Assembly: GCA_002451055.1 (NCBI GenBank)
Contig: DKBD01000145.1
Location: 12,824 to 21,653, forward strand
DNA from: Nitrospira sp. UBA6909
GTDB lineage: Bacteria > Nitrospirota > Nitrospiria > Nitrospirales > Nitrospiraceae
Direction of reading: 5' to 3'
DNA: 8,830 nucleotides
Shown: positions 1 through 6,719 of the stretch, piece after piece
Numbering within the stretch: position 1 is the stretch's first letter
How the letters are laid out: the number at the start of each line of letters is the position of its first letter
Translations under genes and position numbers: made by a program
The notes under the pieces: model-generated
What the model was told of the DNA's origin: nothing
The model's input: only the letters and a program-made list of their open reading frames with translations
The model's database searches: none

Positions 1-444
1 CACAATTATGACCAGTCCCAGGACGAAAACGGCAAGGTATTGGAGGCCATCATGACCGCCCCGCTGGTCGTGTGCCAAATGATCAATTACCAATATAATT
101 TCTCTGCATTGGACAGCTGGGCATACGGGAGTGGAACCAAAGTCTTACATAACATCGTCAGTGGGGTTGGTGTGATGCTCGGGAGGCACAGCGATCTGCA
201 AACAGGCCTACCGTTTCAATCCATGACCACGGGCGCTCGGCAGTTTCATGAGCCGGTTCGTCTTCTGGCCGTGCTTGAGGCGGAGACGGCCAGAATCTCC
301 CAGGTCATCTCCCGCCACGTGGTCCTTCAGAATTTGTTCAACAATCAGTGGCTCCATCTCGTCTCCTGCCATCCCACCACGGGTGAGTTTGCGCAGTATC
401 AGCCAGGGGGAACCTGGAAGACGATTTCACCCCCGATACTATGA
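1..444 (+). CDS. dabA: DabA/MpsB-type inorganic carbon transport protein (UPF0753/DUF2309), C-terminal part
   Basis: This is the last 147 codons of a gene whose 5' end lies outside the window; the frame is open from base 1 to a TGA at 442-444. The visible segment carries C-terminal landmarks of the UPF0753 family: an IMTAP-like stretch (residues 17-21 of the visible part), YGSGTKVLHN (42-51), SDLQTGLPFQS (64-74), HEPVRLL (83-89), and a tail resembling LFNNQWLHL (112-120). In this family a beta-carbonic-anhydrase-like zinc site hydrates CO2 or delivers bicarbonate while docked on a NuoL-like membrane partner. The zinc ligands lie upstream and cannot be checked here. The stop overlaps the start of the next gene (ATGA, 441-444), so the two are probably translationally coupled, which is the usual dabA-dabB partnership in reversed order. 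The family call is firm; the transport role is inferred from characterised homologues. Confidence 0.9.
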   Translation, partial: HNYDQSQDENGKVLEAIMTAPLVVCQMINYQYNFSALDSWAYGSGTKVLHNIVSGVGVMLGRHSDLQTGLPFQSMTTGARQFHEPVRLLAVLEAETARISQVISRHVVLQNLFNNQWLHLVSCHPTTGEFAQYQPGGTWKTISPPIL

Positions 445-2426
445 TGATAAATACGGCGTACATTCTGATCCCGGCACTCCCTTTTGCCGCATTCCTGATT
501 ATCGCCCTAAGCGGTCGGACTTTAGGCGAGATGAGCCATCGGCTGGCAATCCCGGCGGTCTCCACCTCGTTCATCCTCTCGGTTCTTGCCTGTGTCGATG
601 TGTACCAAAACGGAGCCAGGTCGATCCCCTTATATACGCTGATCAAAGCAGGCAATCTCACCGTCGAAGCAGGTCTCTACATCGACGCGATCACGGTGCT
701 GATACTGCTGCTCGTCACCGGCGTGAGCAGTCTCGTCCACGTGTTTTCCAGCCGATATATGCAGGCGGACCCGCGCTACGCTCGCTTCTTCGCAGTGATC
801 GCGCTCTTCACCTCTGCCATGATTATGCTGGTCATGGGCGCGAATCTGCTGATGTTATTCATATGCTGGGAAATCATGGGGTTGTGTTCGTACCTGTTGA
901 TTTCCCATTGGGCACGCCGCCCATCGGCCTGCGACGCCGCAACGAAAGTCTTTCTCGTGAATGCGATAGCGGATGTCGGCCTCGTATTCGGAATTTACCT
1001 GACGTGGGCCACCTTCGGTACGCTGGATATTCAGGCGGTTTTGTCGGCTGCGCCAAACTATGCCGATCAGACGGTGAATCTCCTTGGGTTTCTTGGTCTT
1101 AATTTGCAGGTCCCCATCCTCTCTGTGATCGCCTTGCTGTTGTTTATGGGGCCTATCGGCAAGTCCGCGCAGATTCCCCTCCACGTCTGGCTTCCGTTTG
1201 CAATGGAAGCTCCGACCCCGGTTTCCGCGCTGATCCATGCCGCGACCATGGTCAAGGCGGGCGTCTATCTTCTGATTCGTATGGGGCCGCTGTATCTCTT
1301 GGCTCCAACGATCATGACCGTGGTAGCGATCATCGGCGGATTGACCGCCCTCTTTGCTGCTGTGGTCGCACTCACGCAATTCGACGTCAAGCGCATTCTG
1401 GCTTATTCGACGATCAGCCAACTCGGATTCATGGTGTTGGCCTGCGGCGTCGGCGCCTACGGTGCCGCGATCTTTCACCTCCTCACCCATGGGGCCATGA
1501 AGAGTTTTTTATTTCTCTCCGCTGGGAGTGCCCTGCAAAGCCTCGGAGGAGCCCACCATGGCGAACATGACGAACATGGGGAAGCATCACGATCAGGGGT
1601 GTCACGGCAACATGTCCCCCTGTATATCGGCGCCCTGATGATGGCGTTGATTCCCCCGCTCATCATTTTCTGGGGGCCCTATGAACAGTTGTGGGCCCTG
1701 TCGCACGTCGTCCAAGCACGTGTGGTCTTCTGGATCTTGGGCCTGGCGACCGTGTTTTTCACCGCCTTCTATCTGTTTCAGGGAGTCATGGAAGTCTTCA
1801 AGTCACCTGGTCGTATCGACTGGACCACGAGATTTCGATCAGGGGTGATGAAGCCGCAACTATTTTCAGCCTCGCTGCTCCTGGGACTCATTCCCATGAC
1901 GGCGGGACTTGCCGCGTTCCTTATTTTGACCTGGAGTGGCTTGCACGCATTCATCGCTCCGGCGCTCCCAGGGGCAACTGCTGATCCGGCGATACATTTG
2001 CCCTCGGGCTGGTCCCCCATGAGCCTCATTCCCGGTATCGCTGTTGCGATCGCCGGTTGGGCCACGGCGTTCTATTTCCACAGTGTTCCAGCCCATTCCT
2101 CGGCATCGTGGTCCGATCGTAAGAAGACGCTCTATGTGTTCTTTCTCAATCAAGGGTACTTTGATCAAGTCTACGAGGCTATGGTCATTCGCCCCTACCT
2201 ACGACTTGCTTCATGGCTTTGGCAAACCTTTGATGTGAGGCTCATTGATGGGCCCTCGACCAGAGCTGTCAACGCCTCGTTCAATGCGGCGACGGGACTC
2301 TCGAAGGTCATTGCCTTTGAGAAGGCCGACGCGCAGCGGGTGTCGTATGCGCTGATGATACTTCTTGGTATTCTCATGCTCCTTTTGGTGTTGGCCGAGG
2401 AGATCGAAATTTATTTGCTAGGGTGA
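441..2426 (+). CDS. NuoL-like proton-translocating antiporter subunit, probable DabB/MpsA-type partner of DabA
   Basis: This 661-residue polytopic membrane protein belongs to the Proton_antipo_M family. The ATG at 441 overlaps the dabA stop by 4 bp; a second ATG at 444 is an alternative. Visible channel residues include E144 (CWEIMGLCSYL), D178, K241 (GKSAQIPLHVWLP), H266 (ALIHAATM), K317 (DVKRILAYS), H346, H350 and K354 (HLLTHGAMK). These line up with key residues recalled for E. coli NuoL. The C-terminus is full length, with a YFDQVYEA...RPYLRL amphipathic segment (573-590) and a last membrane helix (635-655), as in NuoL and unlike shorter DabB proteins of about 500 residues. Oddities are that the NuoL SKDE motif after the IPP turn is replaced by WGPYEQ (411-416), the NRIGD arginine is an alanine (A175), and residues 369-380 form a histidine-rich loop. 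It probably supplies ion-motive force to DabA. A complex I role is less likely because no other nuo genes sit next to it. Confidence 0.88.
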   Translation: MMINTAYILIPALPFAAFLIIALSGRTLGEMSHRLAIPAVSTSFILSVLACVDVYQNGARSIPLYTLIKAGNLTVEAGLYIDAITVLILLLVTGVSSLVHVFSSRYMQADPRYARFFAVIALFTSAMIMLVMGANLLMLFICWEIMGLCSYLLISHWARRPSACDAATKVFLVNAIADVGLVFGIYLTWATFGTLDIQAVLSAAPNYADQTVNLLGFLGLNLQVPILSVIALLLFMGPIGKSAQIPLHVWLPFAMEAPTPVSALIHAATMVKAGVYLLIRMGPLYLLAPTIMTVVAIIGGLTALFAAVVALTQFDVKRILAYSTISQLGFMVLACGVGAYGAAIFHLLTHGAMKSFLFLSAGSALQSLGGAHHGEHDEHGEASRSGVSRQHVPLYIGALMMALIPPLIIFWGPYEQLWALSHVVQARVVFWILGLATVFFTAFYLFQGVMEVFKSPGRIDWTTRFRSGVMKPQLFSASLLLGLIPMTAGLAAFLILTWSGLHAFIAPALPGATADPAIHLPSGWSPMSLIPGIAVAIAGWATAFYFHSVPAHSSASWSDRKKTLYVFFLNQGYFDQVYEAMVIRPYLRLASWLWQTFDVRLIDGPSTRAVNASFNAATGLSKVIAFEKADAQRVSYALMILLGILMLLLVLAEEIEIYLLG

Positions 2427-2428
2427 TC

Positions 2429-3940
2429 ATGGAAATTCCTGCAAGCATGTTTGGGATCTCCCATCTGGTCAGTTGGATTGTGCTGACCCCCATTATCGGA
2501 TTGGTCATCGTGGCGTTTCTCCGCCATGCGGAAGTCATTCGCTGGGTCACTCTCGGTGTGACGCTGCTCGCGTTGGGGCTCACACTGGGGCTGTGGGCAA
2601 ATTTTGATTACACGGCCGGTGGGATACAGTTTGTGGACCGGATGCCGTTTCCGGGGGGCTTCTTTCAATACAAGGTCGGCGTGGATGGCATCAGCTTGCC
2701 GCTGGTCTTTCTCACAACCTTTATCATACCCCTGTGCGTCCTGGTTTCTTGGAGGATCGAGAACATAAAGGCCTTCATGATGCTCATCCTCCTGGTGGAA
2801 TTGGCCGTGACAGGCGTCTTCACCGCCATGGATGCTTTTCTCTTTTTAATCTTCTGGGAAATCGCGATGATTCCCATGTATTTTGTGATCGCCTTCTGGG
2901 GAGGACTCAAGCGGACCCAGGCGGCGATCAAGTTCCTCCTGTTCAGTGCGGTGGGGAGCTTGCTGTTGGGTCTTGGGATTGAGGCGCTGCACCACTTCGG
3001 TGGGGACACATTCGACATGCAGGCGCTCGCGCGGGTGACGTATGCGCCGAACATCCAGTTCTGGCTCTTCCTGCCATTGTTCCTCGGATTCGCGATCAAG
3101 GTCCCCATGCTCTTCGTTCATGGGTGGATCGCCGATGCGCATGGAGAGGCTCCGGCCGTGGGGCACGTCATTCTGTCCGGGCTTCTGCTCAAGATGGGGG
3201 CTTATGGACTTATCCGGTTCTGTCTTTCTATATTACCGGAAGCGACGGCGGCGTTCGCCCCGTATCTGATGTGGCTCTCCGTGCTAGCCATTCTCTACGG
3301 CGGAATGTTGGCCATGGCACAAAGTACGATTAAGCGATTCATTGCCTATTCCTCCGTCGCGCACTTGGGATTCATCACTCTGGGAATCTTTGGGTTGAAT
3401 CAGGAAGCGATTCAGGGAGCCGTGTTTCAGATGGTCAGTCACGGTATGACCATGGGCACCCTGTTCCTCGCGGCTGGGATGTTATATGACCGCACCCATA
3501 ATCCGATGGTCAATGCCTATGGAGGGCTGTATCAGGTGATGCCGAGGTTCACGGCTCTCTTGACCATCTTCGTCATGGCCTCCATTGGTTTGCCGGGGAC
3601 GGGCAGTTTCATCGGGGAGTTCATTATCCTTGTCGGCACCTCCTATCATAGCTACATCCTCGTTCTGTTCGCCCTTATCGGAGTGGTGGTGGGAGCCGTG
3701 TACATGCTCTGGATGTTTCAGCGCCTGGTATTGGGACCTGTGACCCCCTATGTGGCTACGTTGCCGGACCTGACTCGCCGCGAGATGGTGGCCGTCATAC
3801 CGATGGCGGTCGTCGTGCTTGCCATTGGTGTCTACCCGAACGTCCTGCTGAATGTCATACACACGAGCGTGACCACCCTCGCCCAGAATTTCGCGCAGGT
3901 GCAGCCGCTCCCGATTGTCGCATTGTTCATCGCGCCATGA
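2429..3940 (+). CDS. NuoM-like proton-translocating antiporter subunit, probable second membrane module of the DabA system
   Basis: This is a 503-residue polytopic Proton_antipo_M protein, the usual NuoM size, starting 2 bp after the stop of the NuoL-like gene. A GTG at 2423 in the same frame would overlap that stop (GTGA) and add two residues; ATG 2429 is preferred as the stronger codon. Residues expected in a working NuoM channel are present: E144 (FWEIAMIPMYF), K224 (FAIKVP), K255 (LLLKMGAYG), K302 (IKRFIAYSS), H338 (QMVSHGM) and E397 (FIGEF). Their spacing matches E144, K234, K265 and E407 recalled for E. coli NuoM. The otherwise very conserved FHTWLPDAHVEAPT block is altered to VHGWIADAHGEAPA (230-243), losing the WLP proline. 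The residue before VIL, normally small, is histidine (H246). These changes and the context suggest a paralogue recruited to inorganic carbon uptake rather than respiratory NuoM. A misassigned complex I subunit remains possible. Confidence 0.87.
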   Translation: MEIPASMFGISHLVSWIVLTPIIGLVIVAFLRHAEVIRWVTLGVTLLALGLTLGLWANFDYTAGGIQFVDRMPFPGGFFQYKVGVDGISLPLVFLTTFIIPLCVLVSWRIENIKAFMMLILLVELAVTGVFTAMDAFLFLIFWEIAMIPMYFVIAFWGGLKRTQAAIKFLLFSAVGSLLLGLGIEALHHFGGDTFDMQALARVTYAPNIQFWLFLPLFLGFAIKVPMLFVHGWIADAHGEAPAVGHVILSGLLLKMGAYGLIRFCLSILPEATAAFAPYLMWLSVLAILYGGMLAMAQSTIKRFIAYSSVAHLGFITLGIFGLNQEAIQGAVFQMVSHGMTMGTLFLAAGMLYDRTHNPMVNAYGGLYQVMPRFTALLTIFVMASIGLPGTGSFIGEFIILVGTSYHSYILVLFALIGVVVGAVYMLWMFQRLVLGPVTPYVATLPDLTRREMVAVIPMAVVVLAIGVYPNVLLNVIHTSVTTLAQNFAQVQPLPIVALFIAP

Positions 3941-4055
3941 CCGTCCACGCTCATCTCGTCATACGCTGGGTCGGTGTAACGTCCACGTGTTTTAAGAAGG
4001 TGGGACAGGCCCCATCGGCCTTGAAAAACAACGGCGCCTGAGAAAGGAGAAGGGT

Positions 4056-4949
4056 ATGCGTGTGGTCGTGGCAGTCGATCAATCCGATCCGACATTCAAA
4101 CTGGTCCATGCGGTTACCCGGCTCTATCGACCGACTGAGCTTACGTTAGTGCACGCGGTCGATCACGGGCTTGCACAGTATCCGGCTATGGGGCCTACTG
4201 GTCGAGGAATCGTTCCAGAAGAACTGCGTCCTTTCCTGGATTCCGGCCGCCAGTTTCTGGAGCAAGCGGCACAATCCGTTCCGTCCGAATTAAACCTCAC
4301 GGTCAAGCAAGTGTGCGAATTGGGGAACGCGGCGCGTGTGATCATTAACACCGCGCAGATGGAGGCGGCTGACTTGATCGTCACCGGCGCGCGAGCGCTC
4401 AGCAGCGAAGAGATCGAGTTCGGGGTCGGCAGCGTCTCCCACCGAATTGCAAGCTATGCCCCCTGCTCGACGTTGGTCGTCAAACACGTGCCGGAACAGA
4501 TCCGTCGCGTGCTGGTCCCCATTAATGGGATTGACGATGCGGCGGAAATACAGCGCTGGCTCCTGGCCCACCCCTTTCGCGATCCGGTCGAGATGACCGT
4601 ACTGCATGTGGTACCGACGCTCGAGGCCTATCGCCAGGATGGTTCACTGGCCCATCATGATCGATTTCATGAGAATTTGTATGAGGATTCGGTGAGCTGG
4701 GGGCAAAACCTTGTGGATAACATTGCGGTAAAGCTGAGCGAGGCATCTGCCCCTGCAGATGGCTGCTACAAGGCACATGGCCGAGTTTCCAGTGGTAATC
4801 CGGCCGAGGTCATCATCGAGGAATCGGCACAACAGGATCTTGTGATGGTGGGATCCCACGGTTTTCAGAGCGTGGCCCGGTTTATGTACGGGAGTGTGAC
4901 GCAGAAAGTCCTCCACCGCGCTCCCGTCCCTGTCCTGGTCATCGGATAA
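4056..4949 (+). CDS. Tandem-domain universal stress protein (UspA family)
   Basis: This 297-residue cytoplasmic protein has two Usp domains, about 1-145 and 150-297. The start is supported by a strong Shine-Dalgarno (AAGGAGA at 4044-4050, 5-base spacing) and by the typical MRVVVAVDQSD opening, with D8 in the nucleotide-site position. Domain 2 has an intact ATP-binding signature G-2X-G-9X-GS: GSHG at 266-269, then nine residues to G279-S280. Domain 1 has a degraded version: G111-A-R-A114 with alanine for the second glycine and one extra residue before G125-S126. Tandem Usp proteins usually bind ATP in one domain and act as sensors or regulators, often of a neighbouring transporter. Here it precedes the SulP gene by 74 bp and closely resembles the Usp gene on the other side of SulP (shared WLxAHPFxxPVxxTVLxVV segment), so a regulatory role in anion or bicarbonate transport is a reasonable inference. 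No specific target is known. Confidence 0.9.
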   Translation: MRVVVAVDQSDPTFKLVHAVTRLYRPTELTLVHAVDHGLAQYPAMGPTGRGIVPEELRPFLDSGRQFLEQAAQSVPSELNLTVKQVCELGNAARVIINTAQMEAADLIVTGARALSSEEIEFGVGSVSHRIASYAPCSTLVVKHVPEQIRRVLVPINGIDDAAEIQRWLLAHPFRDPVEMTVLHVVPTLEAYRQDGSLAHHDRFHENLYEDSVSWGQNLVDNIAVKLSEASAPADGCYKAHGRVSSGNPAEVIIEESAQQDLVMVGSHGFQSVARFMYGSVTQKVLHRAPVPVLVIG

Positions 4950-5023
4950 CAGATCATATCAGGATGAGAGCGGACGGTATTGTCAATGTACGTGGAACGC
5001 GAAATCATTGAGAAGGAGCCCTT

Positions 5024-6616
5024 ATGTCATCAGAAAAAGGTGCAGCCAAAGTCCAAGATGCCGGTCCGATTCCTCTCGACTTTCTGCCAGGATTAAAACA
5101 AAACGCCAAAACCGACGTCGTTTCCGGATTTGTTCTCTTCCTTATTGCACTACCGTTGAGTCTTGGTATCGCCATTGCGTCCGGTGCACCGCCGATCGCC
5201 GGAGTCATCGCGGGTTTTGTGGGAGGCATTCTCGGATCGTTGTTGGGTGGTTCCTATATCACCATCAACGGTGCGGCGGCCGGCCTTATCGCCATCGTCT
5301 TTGGCGCGGTGCAAGCGATGGGCGTTATGCCTGACGGTACGGTCGACATTGCCGTCGGGTTTAAGTACGCGTTGGCTGTGGGAGTCGTCTGCGGTGGTCT
5401 CCAGATTGTTATGGGTTTGGCTAAACTTGGCAAGCTCACCAATATGTTCCCGTTGAACGTGGTGCACGGGATGTTGGCCGGGATCGGTATCATCATCATG
5501 GCGAAGCAAATCCATCCGCTGCTCGGCGTGAGTTTCTCCGGAAAAATGATTCCCACCATCGCGGCCATCCCATCGAGTTTTGCGAACATGGTGACTCCTG
5601 TGGCCATGATCGGGGCAATCAGTCTGGGAATGATGATCGTCTGGCCGTATTTGGGGAAAATCGGCAAGCTGATGCCTGCCCCCATGGCGGTCATCCTGGT
5701 CACGGTGCCGTTGGGGCAAATGCTCAATATTGACTCTAAATTTCTCGTTCAGGTGCCGCTTGATTTTTCGGCCTCCTTCCAGGGTCCTGATTGGGGGATG
5801 ATCGGAACCGGTGTCTTCTGGAAATTTGTGGTGACCTATACGCTGGTTGCCAGTCTCGAATCACTGTTGACAGCCGCAGCCATGGACCAGATGGATCCCT
5901 GGAAGCGCCGTTCCGACATGAACCGGGAATTGGTGAGCAAAGGCGCAACCAACGCGCTGTCCTCGTTTATCGGCGGGCTGCCGATGATCGCGGAAGTGGT
6001 GCGCAGCTCGGCCAATATTATGAACGGAGCCCGGACCCGTTGGTCCAACTTCTTCCATGGTTTGTTTCTATTCTTGGCGGTGGCGCTTATCCCAGGGGTT
6101 CTCAACATGATTCCGGTGGCGGCGCTGGCCGGCATGCTGGTGTTCATCGGGTTTCGGTTGGCACATCCGAAAGAATTTATCCATGCCGCCCACATTGGTA
6201 AAGAAGAAGTCATCTATATGGTCGTGACAGCCGTGATTGTCGTGTCCGTCGACCTCTTGTGGGGTGTGATCATCGGATTCGTCCTTGCCGTCGTGACCAA
6301 TGCGGTACGGGGCGTTCGCTCGATCAAGGCAGAGGCGATCGTGGAAGAGCAAGGCGATCAGGTGACGCTGAAACTCAAGGGAGCCCATGGCTTCATCAAC
6401 TTCGTCTCGATGCGAGGCCAGATGGATAAGATACCCACTGGCAAGAAGCTGACGATCGACTATAGCGGTGTGAATTACATTGACCACACCGTGAATGAGC
6501 GGTTCCACCTCTTTAACGGGGAGTATGCTCTGACGGGCGGCAGCGTGACCGATGTCGGCAAGGAGGGTCTCAAACCCACCTCGCATAGTGACGTGTCAGC
6601 TTTGGTACGAGGGTAA
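5024..6616 (+). CDS. SulP-family anion transporter with C-terminal STAS-like domain, candidate bicarbonate transporter
   Basis: This is a 530-residue integral membrane protein. The start has a good Shine-Dalgarno (AAGGAG at 5013-5018, 5-base spacing). Residues about 18-430 are the SulP membrane domain, with the family core visible at ASLESLLTAAAMDQ (276-289), the SDMNREL segment (297-303), and GGLPMIAEVVRSSANI (317-332) followed by GARTRWSNFFHG (335-346). Residues about 445-528 form a short STAS-like domain with LTIDYSGVNYIDHT (476-489), the DxSG-type loop. SulP proteins carry sulfate, bicarbonate or other anions. The GLPMIAE-type branch is the one I recall from putative dissolved inorganic carbon transporters of chemoautotrophs. 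The position between two Usp genes and downstream of dabA favours bicarbonate over sulfate; no sulfate assimilation genes are nearby. Substrate and coupling ion cannot be read from the sequence. Confidence 0.9.
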   Translation: MSSEKGAAKVQDAGPIPLDFLPGLKQNAKTDVVSGFVLFLIALPLSLGIAIASGAPPIAGVIAGFVGGILGSLLGGSYITINGAAAGLIAIVFGAVQAMGVMPDGTVDIAVGFKYALAVGVVCGGLQIVMGLAKLGKLTNMFPLNVVHGMLAGIGIIIMAKQIHPLLGVSFSGKMIPTIAAIPSSFANMVTPVAMIGAISLGMMIVWPYLGKIGKLMPAPMAVILVTVPLGQMLNIDSKFLVQVPLDFSASFQGPDWGMIGTGVFWKFVVTYTLVASLESLLTAAAMDQMDPWKRRSDMNRELVSKGATNALSSFIGGLPMIAEVVRSSANIMNGARTRWSNFFHGLFLFLAVALIPGVLNMIPVAALAGMLVFIGFRLAHPKEFIHAAHIGKEEVIYMVVTAVIVVSVDLLWGVIIGFVLAVVTNAVRGVRSIKAEAIVEEQGDQVTLKLKGAHGFINFVSMRGQMDKIPTGKKLTIDYSGVNYIDHTVNERFHLFNGEYALTGGSVTDVGKEGLKPTSHSDVSALVRG

Positions 6617-6617
6617 C

Positions 6618-6699
6618 GAAGAACGATACCGGAGAATCACGTCTGCCTATCAAGGTTGAGAGTCATGTTTCACGTGAAAGGACATCACTCCGGTTCTTC
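6618..6699 (+). repeat. Interrupted inverted repeat spanning the SulP-Usp gap
   Basis: GAAGAA (6618-6623) and CCGGAG (6629-6634) are complementary to TTCTTC (6694-6699) and CTCCGG (6688-6693), forming two 6-bp stems separated by a 5-base bulge on the left. The 53-base loop contains the palindrome at 6668-6679. The right arm ends a few bases before the purine-rich ribosome site of the second Usp gene, so an RNA structure here could affect its translation. It could also be chance. Confidence 0.3.
6666..6681. promoter_or_regulatory. parS-like palindrome in the SulP-Usp gap
   Basis: The 16 bases at 6666-6681 match the bacterial parS consensus TGTTTCACGTGAAACA at 14 positions, differing only in the last two bases (GG for CA). 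The central TTTCACGTGAAA (6668-6679) is a perfect 12-bp palindrome. It lies in the 103-bp non-coding gap between the SulP and second Usp genes, 38 bp before the chosen Usp start. It may be a ParB-binding centromere-like site, or an operator for another dimeric regulator. Confidence 0.45.
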
Positions 6700-6719
6700 A
6701 GGATAAGGGGGAGGCCATG

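Noticed and set aside
248..1102. A 284-codon open frame on the plus strand overlapping the dabA end and the start of the NuoL-like gene
   Set aside because: Its product is an arginine/serine/proline-rich chain with no recognisable domain, and both overlapping frames encode clear conserved families.
855..1490. A 211-codon minus-strand open frame opposite the NuoL-like gene
   Set aside because: Low-complexity, polar composition with no family motif; it is antisense to conserved membrane helices and is a by-product of codon bias.
441..3940. Reading the L-like and M-like genes as part of a respiratory complex I operon
   Set aside because: They directly follow dabA with overlapping or adjacent ends, no nuoK, nuoN or other nuo gene follows, and both have lost signature residues. 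The respiratory reading is kept only as an alternative.
4007..4021. A small hairpin (AGGCC/GGCCT, 5-base loop) in the gap after the NuoM-like gene
   Set aside because: Only 5 bp with no T-run; too weak to call a terminator. No convincing promoter was seen in this 115-bp gap either.
310..4500. Other CACGTG hexamers (near 317, 733, 1715, 3984, 4485) as further parS sites
   Set aside because: Their flanks do not extend the palindrome or match the TGTT/AACA arms, and four of the five lie inside coding sequence; they are ordinary hexamer occurrences.
5150..5719. A 189-codon minus-strand open frame opposite SulP
   Set aside because: His/Arg/Asp-rich sequence without motifs, fully antisense to the SulP membrane domain.
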